The notes: generated from the letters alone by a model not told the origin. Shown: positions 8,434 through 17,882, counted from the stretch's first letter. The stretch is DNA of 64,000 nt from Acidobacteriota bacterium (GCA_028874215.1 JAPPLF010000100.1:62001-126000); one strand, 5' to 3'. Made by a program: numbers and translations.

Positions 8434-10320
8434 CTACATCAACATCCTGTGACGGTCGTCCGGAGCCTGATCCTGCGGCTGACCCGGCGTGGCCGGCACT
8501 CTCAATTCGACTTCCGCTCCCGTGGCGGGTGAAGCGATCTTCAGTTTCGCCCGGTCGCCATAGCAAAGGCGGAGGCGCCGCCGCACGTTCGCCAGGCCTT
8601 GGGCGCCGGTTGGCGGACGTTTTGCAGGAAACCCGGGACCGTCGTCCGAGACGATCACCTGCAACGTTTCGCCGACGATTCGGGACTCGATCCGAACCGT
8701 TCCCTCGTCGATTCCGGTGCTCACGCCGTGTTTTACGGCGTTCTCGACCAAGGGTTGGATGGAGAGGACGGGGACGGAGACCTGCAAGGTGTCTTCGGCA
8801 ATGTCAATCCCGGTCCGCAGGCGCTCTCCGAGGCGCAGCCGCTCGATCTGGAGGTAGGCTTGGACGATTCGCATCTCCTGGTCCAGAGACACGAACTGGC
8901 GATTGCCCTGCAGCGAGTAGCGGAAGATCTCAGCCAGATTGACCAGCGTTTCCCGGGCGTCCACGGCGGATCGAGGAATGGTGGCGTACAGCGCGTTCAG
9001 GGAGTTGAACAGGAAGTGGGGGTTGATCTGGGCCCGGAGGGCGTCCAGCTCCGCTTCGGCCACCAGCCGATTGAGTTCGGTCCGGCGCCTGCGCTCCAGT
9101 TGATCGGAGAGTTCGGCGGAGAGCCGGTCCAGATCCTCCAGGTCCCGGCTCAGATATCGGTGTCCGCCCCGCCGGCGACCCAGCAGCAGACGGCAGGTCT
9201 CCTCGCCGCTTGTTCGGATGGGAACTTCGACTTCCGCCCAGCGATGGCGTTGAGACTTGCCGTCAGTTTCCCGGTCCGGCCGAATCCGGGTCCGAATCAA
9301 CTTTTTCCCGGTTTTGATGCCATCTTCCACGACCTGCCAGCGCTCCGCTTTGGCGAAACGGGCCATCACCTCGCCTGCGCGGCCCAGAGATTCCTCGCCG
9401 CCTTCGTTGTCCTCGAGACACGCACGGATCTCCCCGAGTGCCCGTTCGGGGTCTCCTCGCCGGAAAACGGTGGTTTCCAGGCGATTCTGCACGCGCTTTC
9501 GCATCGCCGGAAAGGCCACCAGGGCCAACCCTCCCGCGACGATCAGGATGGACCGAGCGAAGGGAGCGTTCGAAGTGGGCTCCAGCAGACCCAGAAATCC
9601 GGCGAGTCCCAGCAGCACAATCGCCGCTGCGGCCGCCATCAGGGCATTGCCGAGAAACCGCACGAACACGTCCAGCAACAGCAGTCGGTGGGTTTGCAGG
9701 AGAATGACGAGAGCCAGCGGGATTCCGGCGTGGTGCAAGACAATTTGATGAGCCCAGGCATCGGACCCGTGGCTCGAACCGAAGTGAATAAAGGAGACTG
9801 CGAAGAAAAAGAGCGCCATGGCCGCGATGGCACGCAGGCTGGCGCCTTTGAGCCGGCGCTTCTCCCGGGCCAGGGCCGAGGCCGCGAGGAGCGCCAACGC
9901 ACCGAATCCGAATGTGATCAGGAGCAGTCCGAATCGGTGCGAGGACTCACCCCCTCCGAACAATTCCGCCAGGTGGGTGGCCACCGCCGTGAAGGACAGC
10001 AGGTAACCGCAAACGAGAATCCAGCGTGTGCCGGATCCCAACGAGAGATGGAGCAGGACACCCGGAAGCAGACTCAGAACAGCGAAACTCAAGGCCACGG
10101 CGATTGACGTGTAACCGCCTCCGAGTTCGGCGGTGGTCAGGACCGTCAGAGACAGAGCATTCCAGAGAAGGGCCAAGGTGGCCGCCATGGCCGGCACCAC
10201 GAAATCTCCTCCCGGATCCCGTCGCCGGCCCAGCCACAGCAGGCATAGGAATGCGCCGAAGATGATGACGCCCGCAGCGTGTCCCAGCGCATTGATGATG
10301 AATGGGAGGTTCCCTTGCAT
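8434..10320 (-). CDS. LytS-type membrane sensor histidine kinase
   Basis: About 628 residues. The first 280 residues or so are highly hydrophobic with about eight predicted transmembrane helices. A cytoplasmic linker (possibly GAF-like) follows, then a His_kinase domain of the LytS/YpdA type with the phospho-acceptor motif QINPHFLFNSLNALY and a HATPase_c domain with SIQPLVENAVKHG and SDDGPGFP. It should phosphorylate the LytTR regulator encoded divergently at 10451; the two starts are 130 nt apart. The ATG at 10320 is preferred; a TTG at 10356 in the same frame is the alternative. No ribosome-binding site is obvious at either. The signal is unknown. Confidence 0.85.
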   Translation of the reverse strand: MQGNLPFIINALGHAAGVIIFGAFLCLLWLGRRRDPGGDFVVPAMAATLALLWNALSLTVLTTAELGGGYTSIAVALSFAVLSLLPGVLLHLSLGSGTRWILVCGYLLSFTAVATHLAELFGGGESSHRFGLLLITFGFGALALLAASALAREKRRLKGASLRAIAAMALFFFAVSFIHFGSSHGSDAWAHQIVLHHAGIPLALVILLQTHRLLLLDVFVRFLGNALMAAAAAIVLLGLAGFLGLLEPTSNAPFARSILIVAGGLALVAFPAMRKRVQNRLETTVFRRGDPERALGEIRACLEDNEGGEESLGRAGEVMARFAKAERWQVVEDGIKTGKKLIRTRIRPDRETDGKSQRHRWAEVEVPIRTSGEETCRLLLGRRRGGHRYLSRDLEDLDRLSAELSDQLERRRRTELNRLVAEAELDALRAQINPHFLFNSLNALYATIPRSAVDARETLVNLAEIFRYSLQGNRQFVSLDQEMRIVQAYLQIERLRLGERLRTGIDIAEDTLQVSVPVLSIQPLVENAVKHGVSTGIDEGTVRIESRIVGETLQVIVSDDGPGFPAKRPPTGAQGLANVRRRLRLCYGDRAKLKIASPATGAEVELRVPATPGQPQDQAPDDRHRMLM

Positions 10321-10450
10321 CGGTTGGAACAGTCTACTATGAGCCCCAGGAAGCAATCTTCATGTGCTCTCCGGTAACCGGCGTTCGACGGACCAATTGG
10401 TAGAATCGGGGATCGATGGCGTCCGAATGGCGATTGAGGAGGTTTGATAC

Positions 10451-11212
10451 GTGCCCGTGAAGAGATTGCGCGTACTGGTCGTGGACGACGAGCCGCTGGC
10501 CCGCCGCGTGCTTCTGGATGGGCTGGACCTTGTGGAAAACATCCAGGTTGTGGGCGAGGCGGACAACGGTGAGACGGCTTTGCAGCAGATTGGCCGTCTC
10601 CAGCCGGACCTGGTTCTCCTCGACGTCCAGATGCCGGTCATGGACGGTTTCCAGGTGATTCGGCGGCTCAAGGGTCCCCTGCCGGCCATCGTGTTCGTGA
10701 CCGCATACTCCGAGTATGCGCTCGATGCCTTCGAGGTCGGCGCCGTGGATTACCTGCTCAAGCCGGTCAGCGAGGATCGCCTCGGAATGGCTGTCGGCCG
10801 GGCCCGCCGGGCCCGGCGCAGGCCCCGGGAGAGCGCCCTCAGAGTGGAGCGAACCCTGGCCGCTCTGGAAAGGCGCGAAACCCGGACTGTCGCCAAGCTG
10901 GTGGCTCGCCGCGGGTTGGACTACTACCTTTTGGACCTGGACGACGTGTACGCACTGCAGGCGGAAGGAGAGATCGTTTGGATTCTCACCTCACGCAGGA
11001 AATTCCGGGCCGTGCACAGTCTGGGGAGTCTTGAGGAACGACTTCGAGGGACCCAGTTTCAAAGGGTTCACCGAAGCGTGCTGGTGAACACGAACCGGAT
11101 ACGAAAGATGAGTGCTCTGAGCAGCCGCCGTTGGCTGCTGATCCTGACCAATGGTCTGAAGTTCATCGTCAGCAAGCGCCGGGCGCCGCTGGTGCGGGAT
11201 CTGCTTTTGTAG
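10451..11212 (+). CDS. LytTR-family response regulator
   Basis: Two-domain regulator of 253 residues. The receiver domain (residues 5-120) has VVDDEPLAR, the phospho-acceptor Asp in VLLDVQMPVMDG and the conserved Lys in VDYLLKPV. The C-terminal LytTR DNA-binding domain (about 150-253) has the typical FQRVHRSVLVNTNRI block. The start is GTG at 10451, with GGAGG about 10 nt upstream. It pairs with the divergent LytS-type kinase. Such pairs usually control membrane or envelope functions; targets cannot be named here. Confidence 0.9.
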   Translation: MPVKRLRVLVVDDEPLARRVLLDGLDLVENIQVVGEADNGETALQQIGRLQPDLVLLDVQMPVMDGFQVIRRLKGPLPAIVFVTAYSEYALDAFEVGAVDYLLKPVSEDRLGMAVGRARRARRRPRESALRVERTLAALERRETRTVAKLVARRGLDYYLLDLDDVYALQAEGEIVWILTSRRKFRAVHSLGSLEERLRGTQFQRVHRSVLVNTNRIRKMSALSSRRWLLILTNGLKFIVSKRRAPLVRDLLL

Positions 11213-11293
11213 CTGCGAGGGGTGTAGAGGGGGGGCTGCTCCTACTCGCCGACAGGGATGTTTCCGCTCCATGGACAGGGATGCCGCGGCTTC

Positions 11294-13900
11294 TCATCGC
11301 CGGAAGTGCCAGTTGGTGGTGTTGCCCGGTGGGGGATAGTTGGATTCGGACGCCTTCCCGTCCCGGGAATGGATGAAGACGCGGATCTCCGTCGTTGCCG
11401 GATCGGGGAAGTCGAGGAGCGAGAATTCGTACAGGTAGCCGCTGTTGTCGATCTCCGAACTGCCGTAGGTCCTGACGACGTCCTTCCGGTATCGGCCGGT
11501 CCGTCCCGCGTACAGGAATTCTCCGTCCCGAAACAGGACGATGGATCGAGGCAGGACGCGTTTTCCCACGTCGGCCCCCCAACCGCCGATGAAAATCCGG
11601 CTTCGGTCCGGGCTCGGGCGCGAGACGACCCACCCGGTGACGCCCGGGTCGCCGATGGGAATTTCCGTCCCTTCCGGTGTCACCAGGAGGGTTTCCGCCC
11701 CGGACGCATCCAGCCGGTAGGAAGCCGGGGCGGGGACTTTCACGGACAGGAGTGCGAGGCTGGATTCGGTCCGGCGCGTCTCGTAGATTCGAATCTGGTT
11801 GCTGCCGTCCCGGAAGGCCGATTCCGGGACGATGGCCGAGAAGACGGTTGCTCCGCCCAGTTGCGAGGTCCGGGTCACTGCGCGGACCGCGCCGTTGACG
11901 CCGATGGCGAGGGTCCGGCCGGTCTGGGCGGCCTGGCCTCCGAGAACCCTTCCCGAGATTCTTGACAGCAGGAAGGTGGAGTCGAGGTCGACCTGCCGGT
12001 GCAGGTGGGCTCCGTCGACCTCTACCGTCAGGTCCGATTGCCCTTGGATCAACGCGTCCGTCCGCTGGCCCACCAGTTCGGCATGAGGTCCGATCCGGTA
12101 GAGATCCTGCTTCGAGAGTTCACCGTTCGCGGCGCCGAAGAGCGCCAGCTTCCGTTCGAGGCTCTCCCAGCGCGCCTCCAGGCGGGGGTCGAACGAGAAT
12201 ATCTCGCCGTCGTCGGTGTAGACGATCTTGCCGGGCCGTTCCGGAGCCTCGGCGGAAAGGGCCGACTGGCCCTCCAGTGGCCAGTCCGTTTCGCTGCCCA
12301 GAAGCTCCACCAGGGTCGGCAGGATGTCCATGCTCTCCACGTTGCGGTCGCTTACGACTCCCCGCCGTTGCCCCGGCGCCTTGACGATCAACGGGACGGA
12401 AATGATGTCCATGTAGTTGGTGGCGGTCACCAGGCGGCGGGAGTCGCCGGGGCGGAAGCTGGCTCCGTGGTCGGCGGTGATGACCAGAAGCGTGGAGTCG
12501 AAGAGGTTCCGCTCACGAAGCCGCTGGACCAGTTCTCCGACCAGGCGATCCAGAAACATGACCTGCAGGAGGTGGCGCTGGTAGGACTGGATCACCAGCC
12601 ACCGATCGTCCAGCCACTGATTCACGTCGAGACCCCGGTTGTTGGGTCCCACCACCCCGGCCACGCCCGGCCGCTCCGAGAGCGTGTACAACTTGCCCGA
12701 AGGAAGGTAGATCCAACTGGCGTGGGGAAGCATGGAGTGCAGGAAATAGAGAGCCGGCGGTCCGTCCTCCCGAATGGATTCGACGAAGTTCCGAAAACGG
12801 TCCGCCCGTCTCGACCAGTCGACATGGAAATCCTTCCAGGTTTGCCGGATCGGGCCGGGAGCGACCGGGTTCAGGAACTGGTTCCAGGTCTGGGTCACCG
12901 GAGGAAGCCATCGCGAGGCCCATGACGCCGGCAGCAGGAGATGGAGATAGGCGACCGACAGGTCCTCCACCAGCAACCGGAAGCGGGGAACGAAGGGCGC
13001 GGGTGTTCTCCGGGGGTTCAACCCGGTGACGTTTTCCCTGATTTCAAGTTCGTGGGAGCCGGAAAGGAGCGAGAAGAGGTTCCTGGGGTATTCGCGAAAC
13101 AGAGGCAGTGGGAAGGGACGCTGCTTGGGCAGGGTTCCCGACAAGATTACCGGAATCGACAACAGAGTGCTCTCGTTGTTGGTGGTCGCATTCCGGAACC
13201 AGTAGGAGTGTTCCGCCAACTCGGCCAGGTTGGGGAAGAGGTTCGAGTCGATCTCCCGGCGCTCGTTGAGCAGGGAAATGAGGGGGAACTCGTCGAAGAT
13301 CACCATCACCATGGGCGCTTTGGCGCCGGTCCCGGCCTCCACCTGGGAATCCGGTTCGGGAAGGATCAGCTTCCGGATCTCCGAATCCAGGAGGAACAGG
13401 ACGGGAAACAGCACGGCTGCGGGGATCAGATAGGACAGATAGGTCCTGATCACCGCAAATCGGCGGTACGCCAGCACGAAGGCCATTCCGGAGAGCAGGG
13501 AAAGGACCAGCGACGCCCCTTCGGGTACCGGAAATCTCTTGAGCGCCTGAAGGACGAGTCCCGCGGTCAGGAGGCCCAGAAGAGCCTGGTAGGTCCCGAG
13601 GCCCAACTGCGGGTGGACTCTGGCCAAACTCCGGACCACGATCGCCGCCGCTCCCGGCAACAGGAGCGACAACATCAGGGTCAGCAGGAGGATGTCCACC
13701 CGTTCGCTCTGGTGGGCCGGCAGGAACTCGGGGTGCCGGGTCAGGAGGTCGTAGATGGGCTGCGCCGTGGTGAACGCCGACAGAACCAGGAGGTGGATGA
13801 TCCGGATTTGAATCCCGGCGGCTGGATTTCCTCGGCTCGGGTTACTCATCAGAGGCGGTCCCCGTCGGGCGTCCATGGGTGTTCCCCACGGCGCCGACAT
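11294..13900 (-). CDS. membrane-anchored sulfatase-fold protein (alkaline phosphatase superfamily)
   Basis: Up to 868 residues. The N-terminal 180 or so residues contain about five transmembrane helices. A sulfatase-like domain follows with metal-site segments MVIFDEFPLISLL and VITADHGASFRPGD, and the His-rich HSMLPHASW. The sulfatase Cys/Ser-x-Pro-x-Arg motif is absent; the matching nucleophile region reads NNESTLLSIPVILSG, so Thr or Ser is the likely nucleophile, as in phosphoethanolamine or phosphoglycerol transferases. About 300 extra C-terminal residues look beta-rich. Possible starts are ATGs at 13900, 13876 and 13849; none has a strong ribosome-binding site. It converges with the LytTR gene and is divergent from an envelope-type methyltransferase and SGNH pair. 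A role in modifying an exported glycan or lipid is an inference. Confidence 0.72.
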   Translation of the reverse strand: MSAPWGTPMDARRGPPLMSNPSRGNPAAGIQIRIIHLLVLSAFTTAQPIYDLLTRHPEFLPAHQSERVDILLLTLMLSLLLPGAAAIVVRSLARVHPQLGLGTYQALLGLLTAGLVLQALKRFPVPEGASLVLSLLSGMAFVLAYRRFAVIRTYLSYLIPAAVLFPVLFLLDSEIRKLILPEPDSQVEAGTGAKAPMVMVIFDEFPLISLLNERREIDSNLFPNLAELAEHSYWFRNATTNNESTLLSIPVILSGTLPKQRPFPLPLFREYPRNLFSLLSGSHELEIRENVTGLNPRRTPAPFVPRFRLLVEDLSVAYLHLLLPASWASRWLPPVTQTWNQFLNPVAPGPIRQTWKDFHVDWSRRADRFRNFVESIREDGPPALYFLHSMLPHASWIYLPSGKLYTLSERPGVAGVVGPNNRGLDVNQWLDDRWLVIQSYQRHLLQVMFLDRLVGELVQRLRERNLFDSTLLVITADHGASFRPGDSRRLVTATNYMDIISVPLIVKAPGQRRGVVSDRNVESMDILPTLVELLGSETDWPLEGQSALSAEAPERPGKIVYTDDGEIFSFDPRLEARWESLERKLALFGAANGELSKQDLYRIGPHAELVGQRTDALIQGQSDLTVEVDGAHLHRQVDLDSTFLLSRISGRVLGGQAAQTGRTLAIGVNGAVRAVTRTSQLGGATVFSAIVPESAFRDGSNQIRIYETRRTESSLALLSVKVPAPASYRLDASGAETLLVTPEGTEIPIGDPGVTGWVVSRPSPDRSRIFIGGWGADVGKRVLPRSIVLFRDGEFLYAGRTGRYRKDVVRTYGSSEIDNSGYLYEFSLLDFPDPATTEIRVFIHSRDGKASESNYPPPGNTTNWHFRR

Positions 13901-13971
13901 TCCAGCAGAAGGACCTGAACGAGCGCAAGAAGAGAGGGGTGACTGGAGGCGCCTTTCTTTTCGCCGGGAGG

Positions 13972-14043
13972 GGCGATTTCCTAATCGCCCATTCTTCCCT
14001 CTACCTTTCTGTTACGTGGGAGTCCGGCGGTTAGGAAACCGCC
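13972..14043. repeat. REP-like inverted pair, locus 2
   Basis: GGCGATTTCCTAATCGCC at 13972-13989 (perfect 7-bp stem, TCCT loop) and GGCGGTTAGGAAACCGCC at 14026-14043 (perfect 7-bp stem, AGGA loop) face each other across 36 nt. Stem bases differ between the copies but stay paired, and the loops are reverse complements. The pair lies between divergent genes. Confidence 0.8.
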
Positions 14044-14069
14044 GTTCCGCACTCTTCCCCTGCCGTGTT

Positions 14070-14981
14070 ATGTTTTCTTCGGTCCGGCCCAGGGCGGGGA
14101 GCCGAGTGGATCGGGCCGGCCCGGCGAGTCCCATGGAACATCTCGTTCGTCCGCTGTCACCGGCCTCCGTCGTACTGGATCTGGGTGCGGGACCGGGGAG
14201 TTTTTCCTATGCCGGGACCGAGGCGCGAGTCTTGGCTCTGGACCTGGATTTTCCCGGCGCCGCGCAAGAACCTTGGGCCCGGGTGCTGGGAGACTCGGGT
14301 GCGATTCCCCTCGGCCAGGAGACCGTGGACGTGGTGGTCTGCAACCATACGCTGGAGCACTTTCCGGACTGCCGTCAGGCCATAAGGGAAATCGATCGGG
14401 TGCTCCGGCCGGGGGGCTCCCTCTGGGTTGCGGTGCCCGACGGCGGTTGTCTGGACGACCGGCTGTATCGCTATCTCTTTCTCGGAGGAGGTCATGTCAA
14501 CCGCTTTTCTCTCGCCAGCTTGGTGGAGGCGATCGAGACCGGCACCCGTCTTCGGGCCCGTTCCTGCAAGAAGCTCTTCACCGGGTTCGTCTATCTGAAT
14601 CCTCCCGATCCCGAAAAAGTCCAATATTATCCCCCGCGGGCACAGTTTCTGGCGCGGATCCCGTCCCGAGTGTTGAGGACTCTGCTTCGCTGGATGAATT
14701 ATGGGGTTCGGGTGCTGGATCGTATTTTTCGGACCCGTTTGAGCCAGTATGGCTGGGCGCTCGTGGCCCGGCGGGAAGACGACGACTCGGGACCGGCGAC
14801 CGATCCGTCCGGACTTGGAGTCGAATCCGGCGACACCAATGTCTGTTTTGCCTGTGGGGACGGCCATGTGGAGGCGACGCTGAAGCCGGTTCGCATCCTT
14901 TTCCTGACCTTTTTCCAATGTCCCAATTGTGGGACTCGCAACCTCATGTCTCCCCTGAGGGATTCTTCAGGACCGGTTTGA
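14070..14981 (+). CDS. class I SAM-dependent methyltransferase with C-terminal zinc-ribbon-like tail
   Basis: About 303 residues. The SAM-binding Rossmann core has VLDLGAGPG, an acidic ALDLD at the end of the second strand, and CNHTLEHFPD and VLRPGGSLWVAVP, all typical of Methyltransf_11-type enzymes. After the core there is a segment with CFACGDGH and, about 20 residues later, CPNCGT, a CxxC...CxxC pattern suggesting a zinc ribbon. The ATG at 14070 was chosen; the upstream part of the frame runs through the repeat locus. The stop abuts the ATG of the SGNH gene with no gap, so the two are translationally linked. The substrate may be a sugar or lipid-linked intermediate. Confidence 0.78.
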   Translation: MFSSVRPRAGSRVDRAGPASPMEHLVRPLSPASVVLDLGAGPGSFSYAGTEARVLALDLDFPGAAQEPWARVLGDSGAIPLGQETVDVVVCNHTLEHFPDCRQAIREIDRVLRPGGSLWVAVPDGGCLDDRLYRYLFLGGGHVNRFSLASLVEAIETGTRLRARSCKKLFTGFVYLNPPDPEKVQYYPPRAQFLARIPSRVLRTLLRWMNYGVRVLDRIFRTRLSQYGWALVARREDDDSGPATDPSGLGVESGDTNVCFACGDGHVEATLKPVRILFLTFFQCPNCGTRNLMSPLRDSSGPV

Positions 14982-16592
14982 ATGGGCCCGTCTCCCGATC
15001 TTTCAGGTGAAACCGGTTCCCGGTTCGGAAAGAAGTTCCGGCACTACTCCGTCCGGATTCTTCTGGCGCTGGCGGTGACGGCCCTCTGCCTGGTGCTGTC
15101 CGCTCCCCTGGCGATGAAGTTCCTGCGGCCGGCGCTGCTTCATTTCCTGCTCGACAACCTTTCGGACGCCCGGCGGTCGGAGCTCTACGAGTCCCTGGCC
15201 GCCCGGGCCGGGCAGTTCTACGACGCCGTGCCCGAACCCGCGGTGGGCCGCTTGGGAAAGAGGGGCGTCGTGACTCGATACCGGGGCGCCGAGGTCCGGA
15301 TCAACAACGCGGGCATGCGGAGCTCCATCGACTACCGGGCCAAGCCGAAAGGGGTCTTTCGGATCGTCTGCCTGGGAGACTCCTACGTGTTCGGGACCGG
15401 CGGACCGGAGGCGGACCGGTTCTGCGATCAGATCGGAGACTTTTACCGAAGCCGCGAAATCCGGGCCGGCGGCAAGTCCATCGAGACCTATGCCCTGGGG
15501 CTCGACAGTTGGACCCTGTCCCAGGAAGCGTCCTATCTCTCCAGCCGGATCTCCGCCTACGATCCGGACGTCATCCTGCAACTGAGCGTCTCCAACGACA
15601 TCACCCCCCTGGCCGGCGTCAACGGCCTCGGCATGGCCACCTACGAATTCAGCCCCGAGGCGAGGCAATGGGGCTCCGGACTGTTTTCAAACCAGGCCGC
15701 GCGGTATTTCGGCGAGCGGAACTTCAGCGCCCTGGCGTGGAGCCTCTCGCCCCAGAGCCGGAAGGAGTGGGACCGCGCCTTCTCGGCCTTGGGCCGCCTG
15801 GTGGACCTGCAACAGGGAAGGGAAGGCAAGATCCTGCTCTCGGTCCTGGACTACCCCTTCTCCGGCCAGTTCTTCAGCGAGCTGTACACGTGGCATTTTC
15901 GCCAGTCACAGCTCCAGGCCCCCTTTCTGGCGACCTCGTTTCTGCCTTCATTCGAGACGCAACTGACGCATGACGCGCACCCCAACCGCCTGGGAAACAG
16001 TTACCTGGCCGCCCACTATGTTCACGCCCTGAATCGGCTCGGATGGATTCCGGTTCCCGACTCGGATCTGCCTCACCTGCCGGAAGGGCTCGACCTGGAC
16101 CTCAATCCTGAACCCGATCCGGACCGTCTGAAGCGGGATCGGGAGGAATTCGTCTCCACTCATCTGCGGTCCAGCCTGGACTTCGGCCGGTTGACCCGCG
16201 GGGAGACCCGGGCATTTCTGGGGGGCATCTTTCCGGACCAGGGGGGAGAGAACGCGCTTCAGGGCTACCCTTGGGCCTCCATCCGAAGCGGTTTTCTCAT
16301 GAGCCGGCTGGAGGGGGGCCGCGAGCGCCGACTGTTGCTGGAGATCTGGATTCCAGCCCTCCCCGAGATCTTTCCTTTCAGTCTGAAGGTCTCGGCGGAA
16401 GGCACGGAGATCGCCTCCCTGGTCCTGGAGGATCCCGGTCCTTCAGATCATTACCGGTTGGAGGGGGAGCTTCCCGCGTTGGACCGGCGGGAGCCGGCCC
16501 GGGAGATCGTCCTCGTGGCCTCGTCCTACTTTGCCGGCATCGGCAACCCGAGGATGAAGTCGTTCCGTCTGGTGTCCGCGCAACTCGAGTAG
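14982..16592 (+). CDS. membrane-anchored SGNH/GDSL hydrolase
   Basis: 536 residues with one N-terminal transmembrane helix (LLALAVTALCLVLSAPLAM). An SGNH hydrolase domain follows: block I GDS motif VCLGDSYVFGTG near residue 130, an Asn block LSVSNDITP, and the catalytic DAHPNRLGN (Asp and His) near residue 325. The C-terminal 150 residues are beta-rich and unassigned. Enzymes of this type add or remove acyl groups on envelope glycans, among other roles. It starts directly after the methyltransferase stop. Together with the divergent membrane sulfatase-fold gene it forms a plausible surface-glycan modification cluster. Confidence 0.78.
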   Translation: MGPSPDLSGETGSRFGKKFRHYSVRILLALAVTALCLVLSAPLAMKFLRPALLHFLLDNLSDARRSELYESLAARAGQFYDAVPEPAVGRLGKRGVVTRYRGAEVRINNAGMRSSIDYRAKPKGVFRIVCLGDSYVFGTGGPEADRFCDQIGDFYRSREIRAGGKSIETYALGLDSWTLSQEASYLSSRISAYDPDVILQLSVSNDITPLAGVNGLGMATYEFSPEARQWGSGLFSNQAARYFGERNFSALAWSLSPQSRKEWDRAFSALGRLVDLQQGREGKILLSVLDYPFSGQFFSELYTWHFRQSQLQAPFLATSFLPSFETQLTHDAHPNRLGNSYLAAHYVHALNRLGWIPVPDSDLPHLPEGLDLDLNPEPDPDRLKRDREEFVSTHLRSSLDFGRLTRGETRAFLGGIFPDQGGENALQGYPWASIRSGFLMSRLEGGRERRLLLEIWIPALPEIFPFSLKVSAEGTEIASLVLEDPGPSDHYRLEGELPALDRREPAREIVLVASSYFAGIGNPRMKSFRLVSAQLE

Positions 16593-16615
16593 GGGCCGGC
16601 CCCCAGGACGCTGAA

Positions 16616-17293
16616 TCACCCTCCGCCGAGAGGCCGCCTGGGGAGACGGGGCACGGGCATTTCGAAGTGAACGTCTTCCTGGAGCTGAATGGTCAAAGTG
16701 GAGCCCCGGGGCAGGACTACGTCCTCTCCCCGCTTTAAGAGCGCCATAATTCCGCCCACGGCGGCGCCGATGGCGGCGCCCGCTGCGGCGCCGCGGCCCA
16801 TGCGGCCCCGCATGGCGCCGGCAGTGACTCCCACAATGGTCCCGGTCACCGCTCCCCCGGCGGCGCCCGCCAGGACCTCGCCTGCCGCGCCTCCCTGGCC
16901 CTGGATCGTACCCTCTTCCCCGTCCAGATCCGTGGCGTACCCTTCCGAGGTCTGCACCCCGGCTCTCATGTAGCGTGTCGTCCCATCGGGGAGGATCACG
17001 GTGTCGAACTTCAGCGTCAGTTCCGCCTTGCCCTTGAGCCGCCCCGCGCGCTTGCTCCTGTCCACGTAGCCGATGATGTAGCTGCCCACGGGTATCACGA
17101 TCCGGTCGTGGGCAGTGACAGGGACCTGGACCTGGCTGGAAAATTTATCTCCGGAGCGGGCCGACTTGGTGTTCAGGGTCTGCTGCAGGCTGATGAAGAC
17201 AGCGGACTTTCCGGGAATGATGGTGTCATCGATGCTCTGGCCGCTGAGCGGAATCGCGCTCAGGAGTCCGGTTGCGAGAAGGCGTTTGATCAT
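16616..17293 (-). CDS. exported glycine-zipper protein
   Basis: About 225 residues. The signal peptide is MIKRLLATGLLSAIPLSG. A beta-rich domain follows with a TrbI/VirB10-like or S-layer-like flavour (GDKFSSQVQVPVTAHDRIVIPVG). Then come Gly/Ala-rich glycine-zipper helices (GAAAGAAIGAAVGGIMALL) that may insert into or associate with membranes, and a short beta tail. The ATG at 17293 has an excellent upstream GGAGGAGA, so the longer frame is not used. The function is not known; similar proteins are common in Acidobacteriota-like genomes. Confidence 0.7.
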   Translation of the reverse strand: MIKRLLATGLLSAIPLSGQSIDDTIIPGKSAVFISLQQTLNTKSARSGDKFSSQVQVPVTAHDRIVIPVGSYIIGYVDRSKRAGRLKGKAELTLKFDTVILPDGTTRYMRAGVQTSEGYATDLDGEEGTIQGQGGAAGEVLAGAAGGAVTGTIVGVTAGAMRGRMGRGAAAGAAIGAAVGGIMALLKRGEDVVLPRGSTLTIQLQEDVHFEMPVPRLPRRPLGGG

Positions 17294-17479
17294 ACCAGTC
17301 TCTCCTCCGCCGGCTTGGGCGGGTCGGGATGGCGTGAAGTGTTTCCCGGACCCAAGCCGAATGGGTGGGGCGAGTCTGCGACCTACCCCTCGACTATTTA
17401 GATTGTAAGGGATGCAAAGGGGTTCACGGGGCGTCCGGACGCCCGCCATACGGTGCGGTGGCAGGGGATCCGGACAGAG

Positions 17480-17872
17480 TCACGAACTGGACGACTCGTC
17501 TTCATCCGCCCCGCCGGAACCGAGGATCTCGTGGACGGCCGCGATTCCCTCCCAGGCCGCCGGAAATCCGGCGTAGGGCGCAATGTGAAGCAGGGTCTCC
17601 ACGATCTCCCGCCGGGAGGCTCCGTTGCGCTGCGCCATGCGGATGTTCAGCTCCAGGCCTCGCTGCCGCCCCAGCGCCGCCAGGGCGGCGATGGTGCACA
17701 GGCTCTTGGTGCGCCGGTCGAGACCGGGCCGGGCCCAGACTTCTCCCGACAGGAAGCCGACGACGTAGGCTTCGAAATCGGGGGAGATCTCCTGCCAGGC
17801 CCGCTGGACCTGGGCGGCCTGATCCTCTCCCAGCATCTCCTTGAGAATTTGGACTCCCCGTTCCCTGTTCAT
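17480..17872 (-). CDS. carboxymuconolactone decarboxylase (AhpD-like) family protein
   Basis: 130 residues of the CMD family. The core TKSLCTIAALAALGR and IRMAQRNGASRREIVETLLHIAPYAGFP is characteristic. The AhpD CxxC redox pair is absent (one Cys only), so it is closer to the decarboxylase-like branch than to the peroxidase branch. It lies 10 nt after the SDR stop and is the last gene of the minus-strand operon that includes hisG and hisI. The substrate is unknown. Confidence 0.82.
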   Translation of the reverse strand: MNRERGVQILKEMLGEDQAAQVQRAWQEISPDFEAYVVGFLSGEVWARPGLDRRTKSLCTIAALAALGRQRGLELNIRMAQRNGASRREIVETLLHIAPYAGFPAAWEGIAAVHEILGSGGADEDESSSS

Positions 17873-17882
17873 CGGCTCTCCT

